Origin: Lactobacillus sp. PV012 | GTDB lineage: Bacteria > Bacillota > Bacilli > Lactobacillales > Lactobacillaceae | DNA: 64,000 nt | NCBI RefSeq assembly: GCF_014522325.1 | Contig: NZ_CP041983.1 | Location: 248,001-312,000 of the forward strand | Reading direction: 5' to 3' | In this document: positions 9,081-17,569 of the stretch, in pieces | Layout of the letters: every line of letters begins with the position of its first letter | How positions within the stretch are numbered: position 1 is the first letter of the stretch | Notes under the pieces: generated by a model | What the model saw: only the letters and a program-made list of their open reading frames with translations | Databases searched by the model: none | Told to the model about the DNA's origin: nothing | Program-made: the position numbers and the translations under genes

Positions 9081-10010
9081 ATGGCAAAGTTTATATTAAA
9101 ACGTGTATTTTATATGTTTCTAACACTCTTCATTGTAGCTACGGCAACTTTCTTTTTGATGAAAGCAATGCCTGGCTCACCTTATGCCAATGAAGCAAAA
9201 ATGACTCTCACCCAGCGTCATATTATGGATGAACAATATGGTTTAAATAAACCAGTAATTGTTCAATATTTAATTTATTTAGGTTCGATGTTCAAAGGAG
9301 ATTTTGGAACATCTTTCCAATATGCAAATCAATCAGTTTCAAGTTTGATCTTTCCAAGATTAGCTGTCTCTATGCAACTTGGATTGCAAGCAATGGTTTT
9401 AGGTGTGGTAGTAGGAGTATTGTTAGGAGCTATTGCTGCTATTAAACAAGGGACTTGGGCTGATTCAGGTGCAACAGTTTTGGCTATTATCGGACGCTCT
9501 GTGCCTAACTTTGTTTTAGCAGTTATTTTACAATACTACATTGGATTAAAACTCGGTTGGTTCCCAATTGCAGGTTGGGGCTCATTTTCACAAACAGTTT
9601 TACCTACAATTGCTCTAGCAGTGGCACCAATGGCCGAAACTGAACGATTTGTTAGAACAAGTATGGTTGATAATATGAATCAAGATTATGTTGAACTAGG
9701 TCGTGCAAAAGGTTTTAGTAGAATGGAAGTTGTCCGTAAGCACGTAATGCGTAATAGTATGATCCCAATTGTAACTTTACTTGGGCCTTATACTGTGGCT
9801 TTGATGACTGGTTCAATGGTTATTGAAAATATTTTTAATATTCCAGGTATTGGTGAACAATTTGTTAAGTCAATTTTGACTAATGACTATCCAACAATCA
9901 TGGGAGTAACCATGGTATATTCAATTGGTTTAGTAGTAGTATTATTGATTACAGATATCATTTATGGATTAATTGATCCACGTATTAGATTACAAGGAAA
10001 CGAGGGATAA
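9081..10010 (+). CDS. oppB: Oligopeptide ABC transporter permease OppB
   Basis: One half of the membrane channel for peptide uptake. The protein is 309 residues with six predicted helices; the first is within 8-28. The EAA loop that contacts the ATPases is visible as YVELGRAKGFSRMEVVRKHV near 206-225. The sequence after the first helix (MPGSPYANEAKMT) is typical of OppB/DppB permeases. An AAGGAGA site precedes the ATG. The gene is 3 bases upstream of oppC. Confidence 0.95.
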   Translation: MAKFILKRVFYMFLTLFIVATATFFLMKAMPGSPYANEAKMTLTQRHIMDEQYGLNKPVIVQYLIYLGSMFKGDFGTSFQYANQSVSSLIFPRLAVSMQLGLQAMVLGVVVGVLLGAIAAIKQGTWADSGATVLAIIGRSVPNFVLAVILQYYIGLKLGWFPIAGWGSFSQTVLPTIALAVAPMAETERFVRTSMVDNMNQDYVELGRAKGFSRMEVVRKHVMRNSMIPIVTLLGPYTVALMTGSMVIENIFNIPGIGEQFVKSILTNDYPTIMGVTMVYSIGLVVVLLITDIIYGLIDPRIRLQGNEG

Positions 10011-10013
10011 GTA

Positions 10014-11042
10014 ATGGAAGATAATCAACATTTAGATGCCGATTCTTTTGCACCACTTGCACCAGAGCAAGCACAAAGCAATGAAAATATTGTTGGTCCA
10101 TCTCTTACCTTTGGTCAAAGTGTGTGGATGGAATTAAAGAAAAGAAAGTCTGCAATTATATCTGGGATTGTAATTATTGTAATGGTACTAGTAGCCTTTG
10201 GTTCAACCCCTTTTATTAATAACAATACTTTAGTTAAATCCCAACCGCAATATGCTAACTTACCGGCAAAAGTTCCAGGTTTTAATGCCATTAACGGTCT
10301 TAATGGTAAATTAAAAGAAAATGGAAAATGGGTTGATGTATATGCTGAAAATGGAGTACCAAAGAATAAGTACTTTATTGCAGGAACAGATTATTTAGGA
10401 CGTCCACTTGCTCCAAGAATTATTTATGGGACTAAGATTTCTTTAATCGTAGCCTTTGTGGCAGCAATTTTTGACCTAACAATTGGGGTTATCTATGGAA
10501 TAATTTCCGGTTGGAAAGGTGGCGCTGTTGATAATACTATGCAGCGAATAATTGAAATTATTTCTTCAATCCCTAACTTAGTTATTGTAGTTTTGATGTT
10601 AGTCGTTTTAAAACCAGGGATGATGTCAATTATTTTGGCAATTGCAATTTCATCTTGGACAACGATGGCGCGACAAATCCGGGCTGAAACCCTAACTTTG
10701 AAAAATCAAGAATACGTTTTAGCTGCCAAAAACTTAGGACAATCTGGCTGGAAAATTGCCTGGAAACACTTAGTTCCAAACTTATCAAGTTTAATTATTA
10801 TTCAAATGATGTACACAATCCCAACCGCAATTTTCTTTGAAGCATTCTTAAGTTTCATTGGGATTGGTATCTCCGCTCCACAAACTTCATTGGGAGTTTT
10901 GCTTAATGAAGGACAAAAGAATTTCCAATTCTTACCATATCAAATGTGGTTCCCAGCAATTGTATTATGTATTTTAATGATTGCATTTAACTTATTAGGT
11001 GATGGATTACGTGATGCATTTGATCCAAAGACTAGAAGGTAG
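10014..11042 (+). CDS. oppC: Oligopeptide ABC transporter permease OppC
   Basis: Second channel subunit, 342 residues. A cytoplasmic N-terminal segment precedes a helix at about 45-65. A large external loop (about 66-130) ends in AGTDYLGRPLAPRIIYG, the OppC signature. Five more helices follow, with the EAA loop EYVLAAKNLGQSGWKIAWKH near 233-252. It is tightly spaced between oppB and oppD, which supports translation as one operon. Confidence 0.95.
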   Translation: MEDNQHLDADSFAPLAPEQAQSNENIVGPSLTFGQSVWMELKKRKSAIISGIVIIVMVLVAFGSTPFINNNTLVKSQPQYANLPAKVPGFNAINGLNGKLKENGKWVDVYAENGVPKNKYFIAGTDYLGRPLAPRIIYGTKISLIVAFVAAIFDLTIGVIYGIISGWKGGAVDNTMQRIIEIISSIPNLVIVVLMLVVLKPGMMSIILAIAISSWTTMARQIRAETLTLKNQEYVLAAKNLGQSGWKIAWKHLVPNLSSLIIIQMMYTIPTAIFFEAFLSFIGIGISAPQTSLGVLLNEGQKNFQFLPYQMWFPAIVLCILMIAFNLLGDGLRDAFDPKTRR

Positions 11043-11048
11043 GTAAAA

Positions 11049-12095
11049 ATGGCTGAAAATGTTTTAGATGTAAAAAATTTAAAAATTAACTTTAATACAT
11101 ACGCTGGTAAAGTAAAAGCCATTCGTAATGTTTCTTTTAGCTTAAAACCAGGTGAAACCTTGGCAATCGTAGGTGAATCTGGTTCTGGTAAGTCAGTAAC
11201 TACTAGAAGTATCATGGGTTTACTTGCCCCAAATGCAGAAATCGCTGGTGGTGAAATTAATTTTCATGGGAAAAATCTTTTAGAAAATAAAGAGAAAGAT
11301 TGGCGTCATATTCGTGGAAATGAAATTGCAATGATTTTCCAAGATCCAATGACTTCCCTTGATCCGACAATGAAAATTGGCCAACAAATTGCCGAGCCAC
11401 TAATTAAACATAAAGGCGCAAGTAAAAAAGAAGCTTGGGCTAAGGCTTTGGAAATGATGAAAGCAGTTGGTATTCCTGATGCTGAAAAAAGAATTAATCA
11501 ATATCCGCACCAATTTTCAGGTGGGATGCGTCAAAGAATTGTGATCGCAATTGCTTTGATTTGTGAACCAGAAATATTATTAGCTGATGAGCCAACTACT
11601 GCTCTTGATGTGACAGTACAAGCAGAAATTTTGGACTTAATGAAAGATTTACAAAAGAGAGTTAAGACTTCAATTATTTTTATTACCCACGATTTGGGAG
11701 TGGTTGCTGGAATTGCAGATCGAGTAGCAGTAATGTATGCCGGCGAAATTTTAGAATATGGAACAGTAGAAGAAATCTTTTATCATCCACAACACCCATA
11801 TACTTGGGGATTAATGAACTCTATGCCAACTCTTGCAAGTGAAGAGCTAGAATCAATTCCAGGGACCCCTCCTGACTTACTGGATCCTCCTAAAGGAGAT
11901 CCTTTTGCACCAAGAAATAAATATGCAATGAAAATTGATGTTGAGAAAAAACCACCATATTATAAAGTGACTGATTCTCATTATGCAGCTACTTGGTTAT
12001 TGCATCCAGATGCTCCTAAAGTTACCCCGCCAAAAGAAATTTTGCGTCGCTGGAAAAAATACGACGAGAAACACTCTAAAAAGGAGGAAAGCTAA
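11049..12095 (+). CDS. oppD: Oligopeptide ABC transporter ATPase OppD
   Basis: First ATPase of the peptide importer, 348 residues. It shows Walker A GESGSGKS near 38-45, signature SGGMRQR near 157, Walker B ILLADEPT near 178, and a switch His in ITHDLG near 213. The C-terminal oligopeptide/dipeptide extension (after about 235) carries the PYTWGLMNSMP segment. The usual Fe-S cysteine cluster of some OppD proteins is not present. The stop overlaps the oppF start by one base (TAATG). Confidence 0.96.
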   Translation: MAENVLDVKNLKINFNTYAGKVKAIRNVSFSLKPGETLAIVGESGSGKSVTTRSIMGLLAPNAEIAGGEINFHGKNLLENKEKDWRHIRGNEIAMIFQDPMTSLDPTMKIGQQIAEPLIKHKGASKKEAWAKALEMMKAVGIPDAEKRINQYPHQFSGGMRQRIVIAIALICEPEILLADEPTTALDVTVQAEILDLMKDLQKRVKTSIIFITHDLGVVAGIADRVAVMYAGEILEYGTVEEIFYHPQHPYTWGLMNSMPTLASEELESIPGTPPDLLDPPKGDPFAPRNKYAMKIDVEKKPPYYKVTDSHYAATWLLHPDAPKVTPPKEILRRWKKYDEKHSKKEES

Positions 12096-13030
12096 TGGAC
12101 GAGAAAAAAAAGATTTTAGAAGTAAAAAATTTAAAGCAATACTTTAAGTCTGGTTCAAACACTGTTAAAGCAGTTGATGATGTTAGCTTTCATATTTATG
12201 AAGGAGAAACTTTTGGTTTAGTAGGAGAATCTGGTTCTGGTAAAACTACTACAGGAAGAAGTATCTTGAAGTTATATGAACCAACTGCTGGAGAAATCAT
12301 TTTTGAAGGTAAGAATATTCATGACTTAAAAAAACGGAAAGATCTTCTTTCATTTAGAAGGGATGCACAGATGATTTTCCAAGACCCTTACGCATCTTTA
12401 AATCCAAGAATGACTGTTGAAGATATTATTGGAGAAGGTCTGGATATTCATGGTTTAGTTAAAAATAAGGCAGAACGTCGTGCACGTGTTGAAGCTTTAC
12501 TAGATGAAGTAGGATTAGATAAAAAACATGCCACTAGATTTCCTCATGAGTTCTCCGGTGGTCAACGCCAAAGAATTGGGATCGCACGTGCGTTAGCTGT
12601 AGAACCTAAATTTATCGTAGCTGATGAACCTATTTCTGCTTTGGATGTTTCTATTCAAGCCCAAGTTGTTAACTTAATGAAAGAATTGCAGCAAAAGCAA
12701 GGACTAACCTACCTCTTTATTGCCCATGATTTATCAATGGTTAAATTTATTTCTGATCGAATTGGAGTCATGCGTTACGGAAAGCTACTTGAAGTAGGAC
12801 CTGCTGATGATGTTTACAATAATCCTCTTCATCCATATACACAAAGTCTCATCTCAGCGGTTCCGATTCCAGATCCTGAAATTGAAAAAAATCGCAAACG
12901 AATTGATTATGATGGTAATTTGGAAAGTGATGGCCAAGAAAGAACGCTTCATGAAGTAGTTCCTGGTCGATTTGTTCGTTGTACTGATGAAGAAGTAGAG
13001 CATTATCGTCAATTAGCTTTGAATAACTAA
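12095..13030 (+). CDS. oppF: Oligopeptide ABC transporter ATPase OppF
   Basis: Second ATPase, 311 residues, pairing with OppD. It shows Walker [12 protein letters not shown] near 46-56, signature SGGQRQR near 150, Walker [13 protein letters not shown] near 173, and the C-terminal segment [16 protein letters not shown] near 246. The start ATG overlaps the oppD stop, with AAGGAGG just upstream, so the two ATPases are coupled. A terminator closes the operon. Confidence 0.96.
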   Translation: MDEKKKILEVKNLKQYFKSGSNTVKAVDDVSFHIYEGETFGLVGESGSGKTTTGRSILKLYEPTAGEIIFEGKNIHDLKKRKDLLSFRRDAQMIFQDPYASLNPRMTVEDIIGEGLDIHGLVKNKAERRARVEALLDEVGLDKKHATRFPHEFSGGQRQRIGIARALAVEPKFIVADEPISALDVSIQAQVVNLMKELQQKQGLTYLFIAHDLSMVKFISDRIGVMRYGKLLEVGPADDVYNNPLHPYTQSLISAVPIPDPEIEKNRKRIDYDGNLESDGQERTLHEVVPGRFVRCTDEEVEHYRQLALNN

Positions 13031-13031
13031 G

Positions 13032-13059
13032 AATCCATCCATGAAGATGGATTTTTTTA
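13032..13059 (+). terminator. opp operon terminator
   Basis: AATCCATC pairs with GATGGATT, followed by a T-run. Confidence 0.85.
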
Positions 13060-13079
13060 TTATGTGGTAAAATATAGGT

Positions 13080-13152
13080 GCTGCTTTAGCTCAGCAGGTA
13101 GAGCACCGCCGTGGTAAGGAGGAGGTCCCCAGTTCAAATCTGGGAAGCAGCT
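13080..13152 (+). tRNA. tRNA-Thr(GGT)
   Basis: A 73-nt cloverleaf: acceptor GCTGCTT/AAGCAGC, D-stem GCTC/GAGC, T-arm CCCAG-TTCAAAT-CTGGG. The anticodon loop GTGGTAA gives anticodon GGT, reading ACC. The anticodon stem CCGCC/GGAGG has a central G-A mismatch, and position 32 is G where a pyrimidine is usual. No CCA is encoded. A -10-like TAAAAT lies 10 bases upstream. Confidence 0.93.
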
Positions 13153-13170
13153 TTGAAAGAAGGAAAGAAA

Positions 13171-14484
13171 ATGAGACATGAATTATCTTTTGAAGAAATA
13201 GCACAATTTCAGCAAGATTTTGAGGCAAGTAAGCAAAATAAACTTGCTACTTTGGCTGTAGTAAATAATGGTGTGAAAAAGGCTAGTTTGAATGAAGCGG
13301 CTGTAAGGAGTTTAAATCGAACTTTTTCAATTGAAATTCCTACAGATAATGTTACTGATCAAAAGCAATCCGGAAGATGTTGGCTTTTCGCTACTTTGAA
13401 TGTTTTGAGACATCAATTTGCCAAAAAATATCAAGCAAAGAATTTTACCTTTTCACAAGCTTATTTATTTTTCTGGGATCGTATTGAGCGCGCAAATATC
13501 TTTTTTAATAATATTATCGCAACTGCTGATAAAGATTTAGATGATCGTACTGTTCATTCTTATTTTCAGGCACCAGATACAGATGGTGGTCAATGGCATA
13601 TGGCGATTTCTTTGATTAGAAAATATGGATTGGTTCCTACTTATGCTTATGGTGAAAGTTTTACTGCCAATAATACTGCTAGTTTTAACCAAGCTTTGAA
13701 TATGAAATTACGTGAAGATGGTTTGGTGTTAAGGAAATTAGTTCAAGCTGGAAAAGATAAAGAAGTAGAGCAAAAACGCCAAGAATTCTTGAGTGAAGTC
13801 TATCGGATGGCAGTTATTGCTTTTGGCGAACCAGTAAAAAAGTTTGACTTAGAATTCAAAAATGATAAAGGTGAGTACCTTTTTGAGGAAAATTTAACTC
13901 CTCAAGATTTCTTTAGAAATTATTTGATAGATGATTTGGATGACTATGTCGTCTTATTTAATGCTCCTGATCATGAATATGATAAATTATATGCTTTACC
14001 ATTTGAAGATAACGTTGAAGGTGGCACTCCAGTGCAGTTCTTAAATACTAAAATTGAAAATCTTAAGGAGGCAGCAATTGCTCAATTGAAGGCTGGTGAA
14101 ACACTGTGGTTTGGATGTGATGTAGGTAAACAAAGTGACCGCCAACAAGGAATCTTAGCAGCTGATCTGTATGATACTGATTTAATATTTGATATTGAGA
14201 CTAAACTTTCTAAAAAAGAGCGTCTCCAAACGGGAGCAAGTGGTTCAACTCATGCTATGACTTTTGTTGGAGTAGATGTAGTTAATGGCAAGCCGCGTCA
14301 GTGGAAAGTAGAAAACTCCTGGGGAAGTAAGGTTGGTGATAAAGGCTACTTTGTTATGAGCGATAATTGGTTTGATGAATATCTTTTTAAAGTTGTAGTT
14401 AAAAAGAAATTTCTTCCAAAGAAACTAGTAGAAATCGCTCAAGGACCAGCCACAGCAGTTAAACCTTGGGATTCAATGGCATAA
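13171..14484 (+). CDS. C1-family aminopeptidase/endopeptidase (PepC/PepE/PepG, bleomycin-hydrolase fold)
   Basis: A cytoplasmic papain-fold peptidase that trims peptides, probably those brought in by the adjacent Opp transporter. It is 437 residues. The catalytic residues are visible: Cys70 in QSGRCWLFATLN, His361 in STHAMTF and Asn382 in VENSWG. Length and the C-terminus (KPWDSMA) fit the PepC/PepE/PepG group of lactobacilli, whose members differ in amino- versus endopeptidase activity; I cannot assign which. An upstream in-frame ATG at 13111 lies inside the tRNA. The ATG at 13171, preceded by AAGGAAAG, is the real start. The gap to the tRNA is 18 bases, so the tRNA is probably co-transcribed. 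Confidence 0.93.
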   Translation: MRHELSFEEIAQFQQDFEASKQNKLATLAVVNNGVKKASLNEAAVRSLNRTFSIEIPTDNVTDQKQSGRCWLFATLNVLRHQFAKKYQAKNFTFSQAYLFFWDRIERANIFFNNIIATADKDLDDRTVHSYFQAPDTDGGQWHMAISLIRKYGLVPTYAYGESFTANNTASFNQALNMKLREDGLVLRKLVQAGKDKEVEQKRQEFLSEVYRMAVIAFGEPVKKFDLEFKNDKGEYLFEENLTPQDFFRNYLIDDLDDYVVLFNAPDHEYDKLYALPFEDNVEGGTPVQFLNTKIENLKEAAIAQLKAGETLWFGCDVGKQSDRQQGILAADLYDTDLIFDIETKLSKKERLQTGASGSTHAMTFVGVDVVNGKPRQWKVENSWGSKVGDKGYFVMSDNWFDEYLFKVVVKKKFLPKKLVEIAQGPATAVKPWDSMA

Positions 14485-14516
14485 AGTGAAGTAAGAAGTA
14501 AAAGTAGGAAGTAAAA

Positions 14517-14888
14517 ATGAAAAAGAATTTATATGGTTGGGGTGTCTTAATTTTAATGCCACTTTTTTTAACAGGATGTGGTAATAAACAGGCAGCAACT
14601 TCACCTCAAGTTTCTCATTCCAGTAAGGTTAATAAAAAAGCCACTACTAGTTCGAAGCCGGTAAAAAGTGTTGCCAAAACTTCATTTGATAGAGTAGTGG
14701 ATGATACTCTAAAACGACATAAATACTCTGGAAAAATGACCAAAGAGGATTTTACGGTTAGCCAAATTGGTAATCAATTTGATGTACAAGAAAAAGAAAC
14801 AGGAACAATCGTTAGCCACTATATTAAGAAAAATGGCAAATTATATTATCAAGATGTAACCACTAATAAACTGGAAGAGGTCAAATAA
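14517..14888 (+). CDS. Small predicted lipoprotein, unknown function
   Basis: 123 residues. A basic N-terminus and hydrophobic stretch (8-19) end in lipobox LTGC, giving lipidated Cys21. A Ser/Thr/Lys-rich linker (about 24-58) follows, then a compact soluble domain of about 60 residues that I do not recognise. It sits 32 bases after the peptidase gene with an AGGAAG site, and its stop overlaps the start of the GreA gene (TAATG), so it is likely part of that operon. Confidence 0.75.
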   Translation: MKKNLYGWGVLILMPLFLTGCGNKQAATSPQVSHSSKVNKKATTSSKPVKSVAKTSFDRVVDDTLKRHKYSGKMTKEDFTVSQIGNQFDVQEKETGTIVSHYIKKNGKLYYQDVTTNKLEEVK

Positions 14889-15349
14889 TGGTCTATTTTC
14901 AAAAGATGACGCCACAAGGTTATCAAGAAATTGAGGAAGAAATTTCAAGATTAAAAAAGGATCGGCCGCGGCGGATTAAAATCCTCCAGGAAGCTCGTAG
15001 TCTAGGAGATTTGTCAGAAAATTCTGAATATACAGAAGCCAAAAGAGATTTAGGTCACTTAGAAAGTAGGCTCCGTTATTTAAATAAACAATTGAAATAT
15101 GCCCAAGTGATTGAAAAAAATGACAGTGGAGAAGTAGATCTTGGTTCAACAGTAGAACTTTTATTTGAAGGCGAAGAAGAAAGTGATACTTATCAGGTTG
15201 TAGGGCGCATGGAAGCTGATCTTGAGAAGGGAAAGGTATCATTTGATTCACCTTTAGGACAAGCGATCATGAAACAAAAGGCTGATACACTTGTGACAGT
15301 TGAGGCCCCAGCAGGAAGTTATCAGGTTAAAATTTTAAAAGTTGAGTAA
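14888..15349 (+). CDS. greA: GreA-family transcription elongation factor
   Basis: GreA binds the secondary channel of RNA polymerase and stimulates cleavage of backtracked RNA. The 153-residue protein has the N-terminal coiled coil (1-75), with the family segment LGDLSENSEYTEAKRD at 39-54, whose acidic tip residues place Mg2+ in the active site. A C-terminal FKBP-like domain follows (about 80-153; signature region SPLGQAIM). The divergent N-terminus (VYFQKMTPQGYQEIEEEISRL) suggests a paralogue; lactobacilli often carry two. It is coupled to the lipoprotein gene upstream. Confidence 0.88.
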   Translation: MVYFQKMTPQGYQEIEEEISRLKKDRPRRIKILQEARSLGDLSENSEYTEAKRDLGHLESRLRYLNKQLKYAQVIEKNDSGEVDLGSTVELLFEGEEESDTYQVVGRMEADLEKGKVSFDSPLGQAIMKQKADTLVTVEAPAGSYQVKILKVE

Positions 15350-15375
15350 ACTTAAAAGTATATATTAATTTATAC

Positions 15376-15404
15376 TTGTAAGCGCTTGAAAAAAGTACTA
15401 TGAT
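15376..15404 (+). promoter_or_regulatory. Promoter with overlapping cre-like site, upstream of a candidate small RNA
   Basis: TTGTAA and TATGAT are separated by exactly 17 bp. The -35 and spacer contain TTGTAAGCGCTTGAA, which fits the catabolite-control (CcpA) cre consensus at all fixed positions except one C. Repression by CcpA is inferred from that overlap. Confidence 0.6.
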
Positions 15405-15410
15405 TAGCTT

Positions 15411-15679
15411 GTTGTTAAAGTCTGTTATTTAACTTAAAAGACAGAAATAATTACATGGTCAAAATTTTTGTTTCGATTTTGCTTATGATTTATGAGTAGA
15501 AAGTTAGTTTGATAGCTCAGGTTTTGCAACATAGAATTTCTACATTAGGAAGCATATGATATGAATAAGATAGGCTGATAAGTTATGTAAGAAGTAGGGG
15601 GAAATATGTAACTTAATGCCTAATGTGGAAAGTTATATAGTTAAAATTAAAAAGGTGACTGAAAGTAGTCACCTTTTTT
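15411..15679 (+). ncRNA. Candidate structured non-coding RNA, about 270 nt
   Basis: No credible coding frame occupies this stretch, yet it has a promoter (15376-15404) and an intrinsic terminator (15651-15679). Long-range pairings are visible: CTACATTAGG (15540-15549) with CCTAATGTGG (15619-15628), AAGTTA (15580-15585) with TAACTT (15609-15614) nested inside it, and GTAGAAA (15496-15502) with TTTCTAC (15537-15543). The last overlaps the first helix, so the two are mutually exclusive. It does not look like 6S, tmRNA, RNase P or SRP RNA. It could instead be a long leader with no gene, or decayed sequence. Confidence 0.45.
15651..15679 (+). terminator. Terminator of the candidate small RNA
   Basis: AGGTGACT pairs with AGTCACCT around a 6-nt loop, with A-run before and T-run after. 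The symmetrical A/T flanks mean it could also end the convergent GntR gene. Confidence 0.85.
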
Positions 15680-15681
15680 GT

Positions 15682-16407
15682 TTAATTGAAATTATCGTTA
15701 TAAAGAATAGTATAAGTAACATCATCAAATTTATTTCTAATAGTTGAATAGTTAATAGGTTGGCCAGTACTTAGCCAAATAATCTGCTCCAGCTCTAAAA
15801 TTGGATCATTTCTTTTTGCATTAAGGTAAGTAATGTCATTTTCTTCAGTTTTGCAGGCACGAATACGGCGATAGGAAGTAGCCAAAGTTAAGTGTAAGGC
15901 ATCAGTAAAATAGTCATATAATGATCCAGAGAGAGCTTCTTTGTTAATTTTAGGGACGATGCTTAAAGGGATAAAGAGATGTTCTAAAAGCAAAGGGTTA
16001 TTTTTAAACATTCGTAAACGCAGAATATTATAAACGGGGTCATGATCTTGAATGAAAAGGTTCTCTTGAACTTCTTGATTGGGAAACTCAATTGAAAAAT
16101 TAATAAGTTTAGTGGAAATATTTTCTTGCCCAAATGTTTTATCAATATCGTGAAAACTATTTATTGGGTGGTCATTCTTTCTTTCAATGGGCACCTCACT
16201 CAAAACTACTGTGCCATAACCAGAACGCTTATAAACATAACCTAATCGCTCCAAGTAATCAATAGCTTTCTTTACAGTTAAACGACTAACATTCAGTTCT
16301 TGGGCCAGCGCCTCTTGATCAGGAAGGAATGCCTGAGGAGGATAAACTTTATTTTTAATCCGCTCTTCGACGATACTAGCAACTTGTAGATATTTGTGAA
16401 TAGCCAT
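15682..16407 (-). CDS. GntR family transcriptional regulator (HutC/UTRA type)
   Basis: 241 residues. The N-terminal winged helix (about 5-70) has the GntR recognition pattern QEALAQELNVSRLTVKKAI near 28-46. The C-terminal UTRA ligand-binding domain spans about 80-235 and normally binds a sugar phosphate or similar small molecule. The start has AAAGGAG eleven bases upstream. The upstream region holds a perfect cre site (16501-16514) and an inverted repeat (16477-16493) that could be its own operator. The ROK-like gene upstream on the same strand suggests a sugar-related role, but the effector is unknown. Confidence 0.9.
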   Translation of the reverse strand: MAIHKYLQVASIVEERIKNKVYPPQAFLPDQEALAQELNVSRLTVKKAIDYLERLGYVYKRSGYGTVVLSEVPIERKNDHPINSFHDIDKTFGQENISTKLINFSIEFPNQEVQENLFIQDHDPVYNILRLRMFKNNPLLLEHLFIPLSIVPKINKEALSGSLYDYFTDALHLTLATSYRRIRACKTEENDITYLNAKRNDPILELEQIIWLSTGQPINYSTIRNKFDDVTYTILYNDNFN

Positions 16408-16476
16408 TTTAAACTAAACTCCTTTGAATTAGTAGATTATAAATTTGCATTAACATCAAAGTAATAAGCAATGAAT

Positions 16477-16493
16477 TATACTATTAAAGTATA
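16477..16493. promoter_or_regulatory. Inverted repeat, possible GntR operator
   Basis: TATACT-ATTAA-AGTATA lies within the promoter region of the GntR gene and overlaps a TATAAT read on the minus strand. GntR/HutC regulators bind such AT-rich dyads; assignment is inference. Confidence 0.4.
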
Positions 16494-16500
16494 TAATTAT

Positions 16501-16514
16501 TGATAACGTTTTCA
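16501..16514. promoter_or_regulatory. Perfect cre (CcpA) site
   Basis: TGATAACGTTTTCA matches the 14-bp cre consensus TGWNANCGNTNWCA at every position. It is about 95 bases upstream of the GntR start, near the promoter, so glucose repression of that gene is likely. Confidence 0.7.
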
Positions 16515-16609
16515 TTATACAACAATTAACTCAATCTACTAAGTTTAGAAGGTAAATTTCCGCTAAAAGATATATATTTTTTAAAAGCAATGAAATTTTT
16601 ACTAATTGA

Positions 16610-17464
16610 CTAGTTATTTTTTGCTTCAAAATAAGCAATAGAACCACGTAAAATAGCTTCATCGTTTAAAGTGGATAAATCTAAAATTGGAGAATGAGTA
16701 AAATGATAAGTGTGTTTTAAAGTAGTAAGTTCGTCTTCCAGTAATGGCAATAATTCTGGATGTTTAGTAATTGCACCAGTAAAGTAAATTCGGGCTGGAT
16801 CTAAAGTGTGTTGTAAGTTAAAGATACCTTCAGCAAGGATGTGGAAGAATTTTTTAACAACTTCATTAGCTTGAGGATCACTAGTATTACCCAAATCAAA
16901 CACTGTATTAGCATCAAAGTCTTTACCAGTGAGCTTGTTGTATTGTTCTGCCATGACATCAGGAGCCCCAATTTTTGACCAAGGAGCGTCATTAATTAAA
17001 AGTTCACCAACTTCTCCTGCAACTTTATGTGCTCCTTGCCAGAGCTGGTTATTAATGATAAAGCTACCGGAAATAATATGTTCAATTGATAAAATAATAC
17101 TACTTGTAATAGGTTCTTTTTCTGACTTAATCAATCCTAGGGCAGCACTATCACTATCACTGCTTAAGGTTACTGGTACGTCGAATTCTTTTTTGAAATT
17201 ATTAACTAGTGTTGTATTCTCAAGATATGAAATTCCACTTCCACCAGTGATAGTACCAGTTTGATAGTCAATAATTCCTGGAATAGAAAGAGCAATTCCT
17301 GAAATTGTTGAAGACTTTTTAATATCATTAACTGCTAAAGTAATCAATGTGTTGAATTCTTCAAGGGTTGTAGGGGTAGGGAAACTACTACTTAAGGTCA
17401 ATTTATTATTTTCCCAAGTTCCAACTTTAATTTCTTGATCATTAATTTGAATTGCGACTAACAT
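16610..17464 (-). CDS. ROK family protein, degenerate (probable non-kinase or altered kinase)
   Basis: 284 residues with the ROK sugar-kinase fold, visible as the two half-domains and the segment VPVTLSSDSDSAALG (97-111), where Asp103 aligns with the catalytic base. However, the N-terminal phosphate-binding motif DxGGT is replaced by INDQEIKVG (7-15). The second GTG phosphate motif reads SIEHIISGS, and the zinc cluster CxCGxxGC with its preceding ExxH is missing (GEVGELLINDAPWSKIG instead). It may act as a sensor or pseudo-kinase. The start has AAAGGAG upstream. The gene is 200 bases upstream of the GntR gene on the same strand. Confidence 0.82.
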   Translation of the reverse strand: MLVAIQINDQEIKVGTWENNKLTLSSSFPTPTTLEEFNTLITLAVNDIKKSSTISGIALSIPGIIDYQTGTITGGSGISYLENTTLVNNFKKEFDVPVTLSSDSDSAALGLIKSEKEPITSSIILSIEHIISGSFIINNQLWQGAHKVAGEVGELLINDAPWSKIGAPDVMAEQYNKLTGKDFDANTVFDLGNTSDPQANEVVKKFFHILAEGIFNLQHTLDPARIYFTGAITKHPELLPLLEDELTTLKHTYHFTHSPILDLSTLNDEAILRGSIAYFEAKNN

Positions 17465-17500
17465 GTTAGCTCCGCTCCTTTTATTTCTTAATATAATTTC

Positions 17501-17529
17501 ATGCTAGTTTTAAAAGTAACGAGTGTCAA
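17501..17529 (-). promoter_or_regulatory. Promoter of the ROK-like gene
   Basis: On the minus strand TTGACA and TAGCAT are separated by 17 bp, about 40 bases before the ROK start. Confidence 0.6.
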
Positions 17530-17569
17530 AAATTTAGTCTTAAAAAATTAAGTGAAAAATGAATTTTTT

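Noticed and set aside
13111..13170. N-terminal extension of the peptidase to the ATG in tRNA-Thr
   Set aside because: Those 20 codons are tRNA sequence; the ATG at 13171 has a proper ribosome-binding site.
15411..15679. Identity of the candidate RNA as 6S RNA
   Set aside because: 6S RNA needs a long, nearly symmetrical hairpin with a central bubble; here the 5' half has about 100 nt with no 3' partner.
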